From Symsagittifera roscoffensis (Eukaryota; Xenacoelomorpha; Acoela; Convolutidae), in assembly GCF_963678635.1 (NCBI RefSeq), contig NC_087069.1, positions 21,837,138-21,901,137 of the forward strand: a stretch of 64,000 bases of DNA, given 5' to 3'. Below the pieces are notes generated by a model. That model did not search any database and was not told the DNA's origin. It was given only the letters and a program-made list of their open reading frames with translations. How positions within the stretch are numbered: position 1 is the stretch's first letter; every line of letters begins with the position of its first letter. Of this stretch, positions 11,080 to 22,325 are shown piece after piece. Both the position numbers and the translations under genes were made by a program.

Positions 11080-12764
11080 AATTCATAACACAGATCTTTT
11101 AGAATACCAATTAGATGATTCTATAGTCCCCTGTCTCCCATTAAGTATGATATTGATAGCATTCAACATCTCCCATACCCAAAATACAAAAGGACACTCC
11201 AGGTTAGAAAAACATACTCGAACTTCACACAAAATTTTTATTTTCGAAACGCCCTAATTTGGATAAAAGTATTAAGCAATGATTGTATAATATGTCAATT
11301 GAACAAACTTTATCCAAATCAAAAACAAATAGCACAGAAACAAGATTTTAAAGGATAAAGTTTATATTTCAACCACAGAATTTCATTCGACACAAAAGGC
11401 CAATTTCACCATCCTCTGAATGCATATTCAGATTATTCTGCGTATTCCTGAAGTTATATTCCTGATACACTGAAGGTATATTCAGTGTATTTCTATATTA
11501 TGGTAATTGTTGATGCATTTACGCACTATGTAGCGCTCAACCCAGTAACAAACTGTAATGCTTATTACGCTTACACAACACTCTACGAACACTGGATAGC
11601 TAAATTCAGACTACCCGAAATCCTGGTCACAGACAACGGTACAGAATTTATAAATAATGAAATCATCACACTATGCCACTTATACCACATTAAAAATAAG
11701 CCACGTACATCTCATGCACCTTGGACAAACGGTTTAGTCGAAGGTATGAACCGTTCATCACAAGAATATCTTAGATGTATCATTAATAGAAATGATACAC
11801 GATACACACAATGGTCAGCAGATCTAAAAATTTTTTCCCTTACCATACAATTCACAAATAACGACAGTTTAAAGAATGTCACCATATGAAATGGTTTTTA
11901 ATCAAAAACCAAGAAAACCAATTATGTTCACAGCAAATGCTCACAAAAATGCACAAGGTCATTGCAAACCAAATAAAGGTTCAATATGCTATAATCTACC
12001 ATTACACAAACATGATGAAGATCATTTTCATCTACCACAAATTCTCAAATTAGCCCCGGTACACATACCGAATGGATTTTAAATAGAGATAAAAAGCATA
12101 ATGAAATCTACCAAAAAGTAACAAAGAAATTGTTACAAAGGCAAAGCATTAACAACCAAAAAAATTCGCGTTTTATGCCAGCTTCAGATTTAAAAATTAG
12201 AAAATTTGTCTTAATACCTAATTTCCATACACAAAAAGGATTCTCAAAAAATTACAACCACTTCGAAAAAGCCCATACCAAATAATTGCCAAACCCACTG
12301 AAGTAACATACAAACTCACAGATTCAGCTAAAAAAGAAATTGTTCAACATCGTAACAATTTATTACCTTAATACCCGAAAAAAAACACATTACGCAAATT
12401 AACCCAATTATAATCTTTCACAGGTTTAAAAGTTATTCAAAACAATACACAAACAGAACAAGAAACAAATGTACCTGATGACAATCATCATACACGAAAT
12501 AGAAAGCAAAACACAACTCATAAAAATATAAAAACACCAGACCCAAATAAATGTGAAAAATAAAAAAAAATAAAAAAACGATAGAAAAATTCTCTCCACA
12601 GGAACAAAAAGAAAAATCAGAACATAGAGAATCATCACGACTTAGAAATCAACCACGTAAAAATTATAAAACATTCATCCCACAATCTAAAATTTTAAAG
12701 AAGTTGAATTTCAAAGTAAACTTTAATTTTCAAACTAATAATTTGTACCGATCTCAATTATTTT
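11080..12764 (+). pseudogene. Integrase and basic Pol tail of element A
   Basis: An HHCC-type zinc region is partly readable near 11270-11300 (NDCIICQ, with the first Cys replaced by Ser). Catalytic core: VDAFTHYVAL (first Asp near 11509), TDNGTEF (Asp codon 11632-11634) and GLVEGMN (Glu codon 11740-11742). There are exactly 35 residues between the second Asp and the Glu. A C-terminal GPY/F-like module is seen as LRKSPYQII near 12260-12285 (element B keeps GPY). The stop at 12369-12371 is followed by an open basic tail to 12764 with LRNQPRKNYKTFIPQSK. About 60 bp of TATTC-rich sequence is inserted just before the first catalytic Asp (about 11420-11490), absent from element B. Confidence 0.88.
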
Positions 12765-13117
12765 GAACTCTCACAATTTCAAAATAACATGCTGAAACAT
12801 ACGCAATAATTCTAGTTCAAATTCAGCCATTAGAATTCACTCAAATCCGTCACCTTCAATATCTCTAATACCAATTTACTAGCCGGCATATATTAATCTC
12901 CAGGCATATCTATAACTATAACTTTACAACCTCCAGGTTAAAAATAAGCAATAAGCAACTTGCTAAGACTTGACAACTAAAATAAACACCACGATAATAT
13001 TACAACCTTCCCCTATCTAATAAAGTAAGGATCAACAATATTTTCCCAACTTAGACCTTAAAAACCCTCCAACCAAAATTGGCAAATTAGCTTAAAGTAA
13101 AAAACGACCATGATCAT

Positions 13118-13534
13118 TTGGCCTACAGTACAAATATTTCAAAATTATCAATGATTACCTTTCAAATCAAAATAAAGCAAAGAATACCTCCCGAGCACCA
13201 TAAAATTAGCCTCCAACAATTTTCACAAATCTCAACTCACTTGTCAAAAAATCAAAAAACAATCCGACCATTCTTGAATTTCGCCCCAGAAGTTCAAAAA
13301 ATATTCGACGAACATGTCATTTTTAGTCGACACTCTAAAAATTATAATCATAAACTTTTTATTCTACTTAAACTTTTGATAACATTTTTTATAGAAACTT
13401 TTGAAGCCCTAACAATCCTTTCAATAACTTTTTGCAATCTTTTTTCAATTTTCTACTCCCTATTTGAAATATCTCTACAACTTTCACAAATCATTGACCA
13501 CATTCACAGGTACGATAATTTAAAGTATATTTAA
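13118..13534 (+). CDS. Membrane-protein ORF (ORF-TM1) of element A
   Basis: A 138-codon open frame. The N-terminal half is polar. The C-terminal half, from about residue 85, is hydrophobic (LFILLKLLITFFIETFEALT and following), enough for two membrane helices or a hairpin. The homologous stretch in element B (about 29540-29055, minus strand) is broken by frameshifts but keeps the hydrophobic part. It ends in TAA directly followed by ATG of ORF-TM2 (TAAATG), an arrangement kept in both elements. The family is not recognised, and the composition (A/T-rich) inflates hydrophobicity, so the function is open. Confidence 0.45.
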   Translation: MAYSTNISKLSMITFQIKIKQRIPPEHHKISLQQFSQISTHLSKNQKTIRPFLNFAPEVQKIFDEHVIFSRHSKNYNHKLFILLKLLITFFIETFEALTILSITFCNLFSIFYSLFEISLQLSQIIDHIHRYDNLKYI

Positions 13535-13722
13535 ATGATACAAACAATTTTTATTAGAACAGACATTTTTTTACAATTCGTAATTTTCATCATTTTTTAT
13601 CATCCCTAATTATGACAATGTGCAAAGGTGTAAAAAAGGCAAAAGTCACGTTCGCCTTAGCAACAATACTTTTAATTCTATTCATCGAAGAATATTACAA
13701 TAAACATAAACCTTCCCACTAA
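13535..13722 (+). pseudogene. Small hydrophobic ORF (ORF-TM2), broken in element A
   Basis: Begins at the ATG of TAAATG. The start is homologous to the intact 62-codon ORF of element B (29054-28866), with FIRTDIFLQFVIFIIF. It then meets a frameshift near 13600. In element B the protein has two hydrophobic segments flanking a short Cys-containing loop. No homologue recognised. Confidence 0.45.
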
Positions 13723-13726
13723 GAAA

Positions 13727-14588
13727 CATATTAATTGGACACATTTCCAAAATTGCTAACCAACCACCACCAAACAGTCTACACCGACATCTCCCCAAGA
13801 AAACCCAATAATACCTACAACTACCCAAAACCCCTAAACATCCACACGCATTTTTTTTCAAGATAACCCATACACTTTCGAACAACACGCCCGCTTATCC
13901 GAACCACTAGAACCAGTTCAGCGACAAGCATCCCTAAGTGAACCAACATATAATTTGTACCCTACATTACAACAAGACTTAAATCGAATCAGACATATCA
14001 GTCAAAATCAAAATACAGTTGAAATCAAAAGACAAATAATACACCCAAGACGAAACAGAAATTTTCAAACTCCCAGAAATACCTTGAGCACACCTCAATC
14101 ACCAACACCATCAAGCTCAGAAATATCTAGTATTACATTACCAGACACTCCTACGATTACTTCACAACAAAGCACACCGAATCTCCCTTCATACTATCTA
14201 GGATCAACACCAACATCCGAACAAACCCGTGAAAATCCTTTTAACCCCCTCAACACCACCGCACGACTATCTTATTGGGCAACACAATCTTACCCACAAG
14301 GAGAACCAAACTTATTAGATTACAATATAGACAAGATATCCACGAAGATATCCGAGAGCACAACAATCAAATACTCCAACAAAACAGTCTTCAATTAAAG
14401 TTTGAAATAACAGTTAAACTTAATAATATTGTACAACATCCCTATCCCTTAAGCCCACCAAATATCACAGCTCAATAACTACCACCACCATTTATAATAA
14501 CTGAAGTAATATATAAATACGACCGCTATACCAAAAACACAATTGGATATATAACTTTTTATAGCCCATACTCCGGATTATCATACAC
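13727..14588 (+). pseudogene. Pro/Ser/Thr-rich ORF (ORF-P) upstream of envelope in element A
   Basis: A low-complexity Pro/Ser/Thr/Gln-rich frame (clear at 13955-14398), with stretches such as PQSPTPSSSEISS. A more ordered C-terminal part follows (LKFEITVKLNNIVQHPYPL, about 14395-14460), ending in GLSYTSIF and a stop near 14600. Compared with element B (28357-27722), this copy lacks about 240 bp around 14325. The end overlaps the envelope start in another frame. Family not recognised. Confidence 0.45.
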
Positions 14589-17030
14589 AAGTATATTCTG
14601 AAGATATTAACATTTCAACACATCCTTTTTCTAATATTTTCCGACCAGAAAACGAATCCATCTCCTCGCACAGGACCTCAGGATTTATTAGTAACACACT
14701 ATGATTGTGAAGAAAACGAACAAAAAACACTACATAAACATGCAATAAATCAAGTAACACAATGTGAAACAGAACCACAAGCTATAGAAACCACGAATGT
14801 AATAGCAACTTTGTATTCAAAAGCCCGAGCAACGACAGTCACAGGATACAAATTTACAGCAATATTTTCCGAAAAGAAAGTACATTGTTCACAAGTTTCC
14901 AACGGAAATGAAAACCGACTTGATCACGAATCATTCTATCAAAGAAATATAGAAAGAATTTTACATCTAAATCCCGATGATTGTAAAAACGAACTATCAG
15001 ACTAAACATCACAAGAAATAGAAACACAGACAGGAAAATAGTAAATTTCCATTTCTTTGCCGATTCTGTACACCAAGCACAACTTGAACGATATCCTTTA
15101 ATGGCGCACACGGACGATTAACTTATGATATACACGATAAACACTGGATACCACATATTGGAATAAATAATCCTTCAAACTGCAAAGCAGTCACAAAAAA
15201 TAAAGGATAGCAAGAAATAATATTTTTTGATTGGAAAATACAACTTGAAAAAATACAACTCACACGAAATTTATCAGATAACACAATGATCTATCAAGGA
15301 ATTAGATTACCTAAAAACGATCAAGGTTATTGTGACCCCACAACAAGAACCCAAGCAACAACTGTTTGGTCAAGGTTACAAAAAACGATCAAGGTTATTG
15401 TGACCCCACAACAAGACCCCAAGCAACAACTGTTTGGGTTCCGGAAGACACATGTACAACATTTCAAGTAGCAAAAATACACGCCCGAATGATAAAATTC
15501 CATGAAAAATACTTTATTGAATCAATCCCATACGATCAAGTGAACCCATCTCACAAACGAAGCAATGATTTCAAAAACTTACACAATATAGAAAATAAGT
15601 TTGCATGTAAATATAAAAACCCACTCTACAAAACACAATATTCAGAAATACTTGTCGAATACGAAAAAGGTTTCGACATGACCACTCGAATAATAAAACT
15701 TGACCCCTATGCAACAAGTCACCCTATTAACAAAGGCACATCATACATCCCAGTAAATTTCTATAAAAGTAATGGTCAACCTGGTGGAAAAATAACACCA
15801 TCCGATAGTAAAAGTACACGATTACAAGAATTATCACTCATGAATAACACCTACGTTGGAAACATACATTATGACATTGACTTAGATATGAAATTAGACT
15901 ACACAATTAGTAGAATTTTTCAAGAAATGTCACTTTCTGAATTAGAAACACTTCATCAAGTATGCGAATTAGAAAGAACACAAATCTTACAGTCACTCGC
16001 ATTAGCAGTATCAAAAATGCCTTACGTAGGATATTAATTATCAGGAAATAGATCAAACTTTCTTGATTACGAAGGAAACATTTTATTGTTTTATAATTGC
16101 ACCAAAAAAGTATCACCCTTATATGTTTTTGAAGATAAACGTTGTTATAAAAGAATCACCATATTCTACAAAAATAAAGTACAATTTGTCGACACTCTTT
16201 CGCGACGAACATATTTTTGGGATATAGCAGTCCCATGCGGATCAGAAAACAGCCACAATGTCGTACAACTAAACCCTGACGAAGATAAATATTACCTACT
16301 TACACCATACCCTACAATAATGCAACCATTAAAAAAGTTTTCACCAGAAAGTATCCGAGCTATCGCTCGCAACCCAAATATCAATTTACAATCAATTAGA
16401 ATATATTCAAAATCTGATATGCAGCATCACAATAGAACACAGCAATTTCAAGAATTACTAACACAAATGGACACAATACAACGACAATCAATCGACCAAA
16501 GTTTAAGAAACTTTGCCGAAACCGCAGGATTTGCAGACATTTATACACAAGACTACAGCGGACTACATATATTTAAACGGTGAAAAATACAGACTACAAG
16601 ATGTTTCACCCATAAAAATTTTCAGTTTTGTAACCTCAAAAAAACGAAATTCTCCTGTTTCTAGGATGGCCCTATTACATCTTAGAAAGATTGACTATCT
16701 TATACGCTATGTTTAATTCTATAGGATTTCTTTTCTCATTGTTAAAAGGAACCTATAACACATGTGCTATACACACAAGTAAACCGCCAAGCAAGTGTAG
16801 CACGTATAATTTTTGCAGGATTTTTTGGAACAATTTCATCATCAATAAATAAAATACTTTTAGATGCACAAATAAAGAATATAACACAAGTTTATCCACA
16901 AGACCAAACATATATGACGAAGAACATAATAATGCAGATACAGCACCAACAGCACCACAGATACCAACCCTACCCTAAAATCACCCTTTATCATAAGTTC
17001 CCCGAAATTTTCGAAATTTAGCAATCACAC
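14589..17030 (+). pseudogene. env: Envelope-like glycoprotein of element A
   Basis: By comparison with element B the gene began at 14589, where ATG is now AAG. A hydrophobic signal-peptide-like segment comes first. A Cys-containing ectodomain follows, with Cys residues at spaced positions near 14703, 14763, 14885, 14984 and 15331-15453. A central part spans the frames 15366-16037 and 16086-16583. Near the end are two hydrophobic stretches (about 16660-16760 and 16800-16860) that could be membrane anchors. A 68-bp tandem duplication at about 15314-15450 shifts the frame, and many other stops are present. Its position after pol, signal peptide, cysteines and C-terminal anchor fit an envelope glycoprotein. 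The cysteine layout near the N-terminus reminds me of glycoproteins that other invertebrate retroelements took from chuvirus-like RNA viruses, but this is a weak impression. Confidence 0.55.
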
Positions 17031-17173
17031 ATAATCCAAATTTTAGACCAAATATTCCCATTCAACACATAATGACACATCATTCACAAAATGATGATAC
17101 ATATGAAGAAATTATCGAACAACCTCACACAACCACTTTTCAATCTCAAATTAATCATTTTTTTTAGCCCACG

Positions 17174-18693
17174 TTGAGCCGACAACTTGGATCCCACCCA
17201 GCCAACCTCCAAACTCAAATCCCAATTATCCCAATTTTTGCTTTCCCGCCACCCTATTCTCCAATTATTAATATACCATCAAGCACGAATTCTGATACTA
17301 ACTCAGATATATCAGTTTTTCATACTATCTCACAATTTAATAACTCAAATGTAGAAACCCCCGACGAATTTGCAGACTCCGAACCATCTCCCTCTACCCA
17401 TACCCAGACCCACTCCTCAGTTTTATCAGTACCCCCTTTTCGACCCATCCAACCCCATCATCCACTTCCATCCCTTTCAACTCCTTCTTGCGCTTCCCAA
17501 GAAACCCCAACCTATTCTCCATTTAATTCCGACAGATCAAATAATAACTTACCAGATACTATCCAAGAACTCGACAATTTTATTACATTACATCAACAAT
17601 TAACATACCCCCACACTCTTACGATACATCAACTATCATCAAATCCACCAACACCTACACCACTATCAGGTTACACTCCATCATTAGCTCAATCAACACA
17701 TCCACTGAAACATCTACCAGCACTAACCGAGCTTACCGCTCTTTTAAACGAAAATTCCCAAATCACCCATTTACAACCAAACCCGGATTAGCCAAAGAGT
17801 ATATCAACCACCCAGAACACTCAAATACAAAAAATTTCCTTCACTACCTACCCTCATTTCCACAATATACTTCAAATACTTCTACCACTACTGATGAAAC
17901 ACCAAACTTTCTCGATGAGCACGTTTTAAACCAACACTTCTCCGTACAGCTTATTACAACTACTCTAACCCCCTTTATCTACCACTCACTAATACTAATG
18001 AAGATATCGAAAGAAGCAAGATTATACTATATAGACTTACAACACCATTAACACCTCGACAATTTACATACGTTGGATATAAAAAATTTCTAAAAACATT
18101 CACCGCACCCCGAGCTAATTATTGCTGAATCAAAAATTACGATCATAACATCATACGCCTTAACCAAGATCAATTTTTAGACGAAGACCGCTTCGCAAAC
18201 CCGCAACTAACAGAAAAATTTTTCATCAAAACATCATACGTATTCACACTTAATATTTTTGATAGAAAGAATGACCACGTAATTTCAGAATCACTAGCTG
18301 ATATTCAAGCATACGAGAGCTTCTATGATAAATTTCAGTTGTTTTCACAAACTTTTCACTTTCTTTCACCACAGGAACGCGATTTGCACTGTTCCCACGA
18401 TATTATGTTACGCACTAAACAAACCCACACATATACATACTATCGTTTTATACAAAATCTTTTTGATTTGCTCACCCCATCAAGACAACCTCACCATCAC
18501 AAAATTTACAACTTAATCCAAAACACCTCATGAATTCGCAGTAGGCACCGAATAACTAAACACCATCAAAGCACTTCAATTGCTTTGGCCACTGCTGCAA
18601 ACTAAAAATGTCATACGCATACTAGCCAAGTTACGAACAACATCAGACTTGATTCACGAAATCTTCCCACACGGCTTTTTTCCAGATGACTAA
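17174..18693 (+). pseudogene. Late ORF (ORF-L) of element A, unknown function
   Basis: The first 200 residues (17174-17791) are Pro/Ser/Thr-rich, with a PPPY motif near residue 26 that element B lacks. The following, more globular part is readable in pieces, aligned to element B: LTPRQFTYVGYKKF near 18050-18090, FDLLTPSRQPHH near 18467-18495, and the conserved C-terminus ALQLLWPLLQTKN...FPHGFFPDD ending at TAA 18691-18693. About 280 bp present in element B are missing near 18500. It lies after the envelope and before the 3' noncoding part, where most Ty3/gypsy elements have no gene. No family recognised. Confidence 0.5.
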
Positions 18694-18694
18694 G

Positions 18695-18778
18695 GTAAAT
18701 ATGAATTAAAATAAATATGACTCATAAATTCAAAATTGTACTAACCATTTTCTATCAATGTTTAATTTATTATTTTAG
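18695..18778 (+). other. Predicted mini-intron downstream of ORF-L (element A)
   Basis: Donor AAG/GTAAAT at 18695, perfect TACTAAC branch site at 18739-18745, and a T-rich acceptor ending ATTTTAG at 18778 (84 bp). Element B has the same arrangement (23422-23337) with the consensus donor GTAAGT, the same TACTAAC and acceptor TTTCTAG. Conservation of all three signals in two diverged copies supports a real intron, starting one base after the ORF-L stop codon. Confidence 0.65.
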
Positions 18779-19812
18779 TCTCCTCACCACAATCATCTAC
18801 AAAAACAAAAAATTTAAAATAAAAATACAAACTTGTTAAATTAGAATACAACTCAAGTAAAACACTTTTGCTAAAACTTTTTTGCTATGACTAAACTTTT
18901 CGCACTATGTATCTAGTAAAACTTATACCCAATGTAGTAATTTAATTTATAAATTATTTCCTCAAGAAGCAGTAAACTTGATTACGATGAAAATTTACAA
19001 TTTTATTTTCCCCCAAAAGCAGTAAAATTCAAATTTCAAGTAATAAATTCATAAAATGAAAAAGCAGTACTAACTTTTTCAATGTTTTCATTGATTCACA
19101 CAAGAATTCTATCCACACTCCACAGCGCGCCCACAAAGAATTGTTTAAAATAATGATTTTATGTTTCAAGCATTCACTAATAACAACTCAACCAACTGAG
19201 CCAGTTTCCAAATTTTCTTTAACCCGTTGGAATGGAGTTATATACTAAACCAAACTAACCAACGCAGCTTACTAAACACCACAATTCATAAAATAACAGC
19301 ATGACTAAGAAAAGAAAACCAACGGTACCCAAACCGGATTAACCCAGTTTAAAACTGGATAATTTATTCTTTTGAAGACTATTATAAAGTCTACGAAAGA
19401 AATAAAAAAACACAAAAAAGTCGTAAGACCAACCCAAACCAAAAACAATTTGATTTTTGAAAAAAAGACACAACCAAAAGTAAAATAAGAAAGACCAGAA
19501 AAAACCAACATAAAACGTTATCACATAACAGGACCTCTCAAAGAAACAGCACGATATCATACTCTCATTCCTGGCCTAACACACCAGGAAAGGACGTCCT
19601 GAGCATGCTTATAGCCGGCCTAACCCACCGCGCTACACCCACGCTTTGTGACCACACTTCAATTTTTAATACGAGGTACTCAAGAGTGAGTAACTCTTCA
19701 AAATAACTGAACTAAAATAAAACGATTTTGTGAAAACAACTAACTGAGATCATGATTGAAAATTAAATCAACAAAAATTTATAAAATGTAAATCATAATA
19801 TGCAGTAGATAG
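18779..19812 (+). other. 3' noncoding region of element A
   Basis: About 1 kb shared with element B (22326-23336) but with no sense ORF. It contains two GGCCTAACNCACC words around 19574-19630. On the minus strand, T-rich short hydrophobic ORFs (19305-19511 and 19339-19560) are present, with partial counterparts in element B. Confidence 0.5.
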
Positions 19813-19814
19813 AT

Positions 19815-20315
19815 CATACACAACAACAAAGACGAACATCCAAAGGCTAGACGATGCCATCAAACTCGACCAAAAGAATGGCTAAACACAACCGACATAC
19901 CGTCCACAATCACGACTCAAGGGATTTAAAGTACGACTTGGATTCGCAGAAAAGGACTTCATTGAACTAGACCAATGACAACCTCGATGTTCAAGTATAC
20001 GTACAGATCTGAGTTACAAGGCATCCCTTCCAAACACGAATTTCACGCAATTCCCAGACGAGGCTGAACACAAAACTGTTCTCCACTAATACAGAAAAAC
20101 CTGACATAACAAACCATTGGGAAATCGGATTGATTTCATTGGGGATCACAGTCGCTGTAGAACAACAAGTTAACAAGTTCATGTCCATCATTCCAGCGTC
20201 CTGGAACGTTTTTCTTCAAGAGGAACCGGATAAGAAAATGATGTTCGCCAAATACCAACGTTCATCATCCATCCTTCAACTACAGAAGAAAGATGAAACT
20301 AAAAAATCTCTGTAA
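19815..20315 (+). pseudogene. 3'-terminal conserved reading frame of element A
   Basis: Aligning this stretch with element B (22325-21844) gives a shared reading frame with blocks FAEKDFIELDQ, PASWNV and DKKMMFAKYQRSSSILQ. Both elements share the same in-frame TAA (after QKNG) and TGA (after ELDQ). A frame change near 20070 is specific to element A, and the last 61 codons (20130-20315) are open. Either it is an old gene fragment that was dead before the copies spread, or the stops are bypassed by processing. Family unknown. Confidence 0.4.
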
Positions 20316-20327
20316 ACCCCGGATGGG

Positions 20328-20740
20328 TGGAACCTGATCTAAACTACATTTTATTAATGCAAATAAATTAGATATTTTACCACTGTAAAACATTTAATTT
20401 TAACCAATCATGATCCATCTAACTAACAACCCACTTATTTGGAATTGCTGAAATTACCTGTTTTTTCAGCACCAGAGAGATTTGAGTTTAACTTAGAAAT
20501 TAGTTACCTCTCCAAGAGAACTTCAACAGCCGCAATAAAACCGGTATACTCTAGATCTATTGAGCCTAGCAGAGACTAGTTAAACACCCTGAGACTAGTA
20601 GATATAAGAGTAAGATTAGGATCGGTATTAGACTAAGAAGTTTCACGAATCTATCCGGCCGAAAATAAGATAGCGTGACGAGCAGACGGTGTACCTTATC
20701 CGAAATTACTCTATGAGTTATACACCTCAGTTATACCTCA
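20328..20740 (+). repeat. 3' LTR of element A
   Basis: A 413-bp partner of 2365-2777, starting TGGAACCTGATC and ending TTATACCTCA, followed by the CATG target duplication. Only a short purine-rich stretch (GGATGGG) precedes it, a weak candidate polypurine tract. The internal hairpin has decayed in this copy. Confidence 0.93.
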
Positions 20741-20744
20741 CATG

Positions 20745-21402
20745 CATCCAATTTCAAAAAACTTCTCACTTTCAGGCCTATACAGGGAATGTTCCGATTT
20801 CTTTTTAAAGTTCAATTAGTTAAGTTCGAAAAAGTATGGAAGAGTTACAAAATCTGTTTTTTTTTTGTGAAAAAAGTACCTCGCACGCTTTTCGAAAACA
20901 ACATCATATATTTGGCATGAAGAACAAAATGATTTGACTAGCATGACCAAACTTATTTCATTTTGAAACATTTTATGACCCTGCTTGAATCTCCGCCTAT
21001 GCTTTCATAGTGCAGAGTAGCTATTAAACAAAAAGTATATTGGATTCTGCGAGTTGCGGAGGATCTATGAAAACTTTATCAGGCCTGTTTAAACAGACTA
21101 CTTTTATGAGAATTCCCTACATTTCAGACTGAATTTTTTCAATGAGCGAAGCTTTTTTTGCTATTAACGGCCGTTTTTTGTTTTTAAATTTTCCATGTGA
21201 TACCACTAATATAGCCGAAATCGGTCAGAACATGGTTGATCTGAAGGTCAAGTGAGCGCTCGTCTTTAAACACTATCCTTTCAATAACTGGGATTTTAAT
21301 TATCGCAAGTAGTCAAAATAGAATTTTTCAAACCTTCATAATTTTGCAAAAAAAATCACAGGTTAATTATCTTATTAAGTTTGAGCTAAAGTCTTTAAAA
21401 GC
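20745..21402. other. Spacer between the convergent elements A and B
   Basis: About 660 bp of AT-rich DNA between the 3' LTRs of two elements in opposite orientation. No gene, RNA or repeat recognised. Confidence 0.5.
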
Positions 21403-21812
21403 TGAGTTATGACCGATGTGGTTAACTCATAGAGTAATTTCAGATAGGGTACACCGTCTGCTCGTCACGCTATCTTAATTTCGGCCGGATAGATTCGTGC
21501 AACTTTTTAGTCTAATACCAATCCTAATCTTACTCTTATATCTACTAGTCTCAGGGTGTTTAACTAGTCTCTGCTAGGCTCAATAGATCTAGAGTATACT
21601 GGCTTTTTGCAACTGCTGAAGTTCTCTTGGAGAGGCAACTAATTTCTAAGTTATATTCAAATCTCTCTTGTGCTGAAATTACAAGTAATTTCAGCACTTA
21701 CAAATAAGTGGGTTGTTAGTTAGATGGATTATGATTGGTTAATATTAAATATTTTACTGTTGTAAAATATCCAATTTATCAAATTATAAAATGTAGTTTA
21801 GATCAGGTTCCA
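21403..21812 (-). repeat. 3' LTR of element B
   Basis: About 410 bp, reverse complement of the element A LTRs over the full length. On the minus strand it begins TGGAACCTGATC (21812) and ends TAACTCA (21403). It keeps the perfect GTGCTGAAATTAC hairpin near 21671-21698. It is the only LTR of this copy. Confidence 0.9.
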
Positions 21813-21843
21813 TCCATCCGGGTCTTACAGAGTTTTTTTAGAA

Positions 21844-22325
21844 TTATCTTTCTGCAATTTGAAGGATGGATGATGAACGTTGGTATTTGGCGAACATCAT
21901 TTTCTTGTCCAGTTCCTCTTGGAGAAGAACGTTCCAGGACGCTGGAATTAGGGACAGGAAAGTGTAACGTCGTCTTTCGACAACGACTGTGATCCCCAAT
22001 GAAATCGATCCGATTTCAAAATGGTTTGCTATGACAGGTTTTTCTGTTTTATGTAGAGAACTTGTTTTGAGTGCGACCTCGTCTGGGAATGGTGTGATGA
22101 TCGTGTGTGGAAGGGATGCCTTGTAACTCGGATCTGTACGTCTACTTGAACATCGAGGTGGTCATTGGTCTAGTTCAATGAAGTCCTTTTCTGCGAAGTC
22201 AAGTCGTACTCTAAATCCTTTGAGTTGTGATTGTGGACGGCATGTCGGTTGTGCTTAGCCATTCTTTTGTTCGTGTGTGATGGGATCATCGAGTTTTTGG
22301 ATGTTCGCCTTTGTTGTTGTGTATT
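21844..22325 (-). pseudogene. 3'-terminal conserved reading frame of element B
   Basis: Counterpart of 19815-20315. After the TGA that follows FIELDQ, the frame is open for about 110 codons to the TAA at 21844-21846, with PRCSSRRTDPSYKASLP, HFEIGSISLGITVVVE and DKKMMFAKYQRSSSILQ. Upstream it shares the TAA after QKNG with element A. Family unknown. Confidence 0.4.

Larger units (their letters stand above)
2361..20744 (+). mobile_element. Element A: 18.4-kb LTR retrotransposon (Ty3/gypsy-class, with envelope-like and extra ORFs)
   Basis: The element is bounded by two 413-bp direct LTRs (2365-2777 and 20328-20740), each starting TGGAA and ending CTCA. A 4-bp CATG target duplication flanks it (2361-2364 and 20741-20744). 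Inside, in plus orientation, lie a leader, a small basic ORF, Gag with a CCHC knuckle, retropepsin, RT, RNase H, integrase (D,D35E) and then about 6 kb of further ORFs before the 3' LTR. The pol order PR-RT-RH-IN places it in the Ty3/gypsy class. The two LTRs differ at about two dozen positions by eye, so the insertion is not recent. Nearly every gene carries stops or frameshifts. At 18.4 kb it is well above the usual 5-10 kb for this class. Element B (21403-38880, minus strand) is a related copy and supports every ORF call. Confidence 0.93.

Noticed and set aside
20741-21402. Spacer between A and B as a third element remnant
   Set aside because: No similarity to LTRs or ORFs of A, B or C was visible and there are no terminal repeats.
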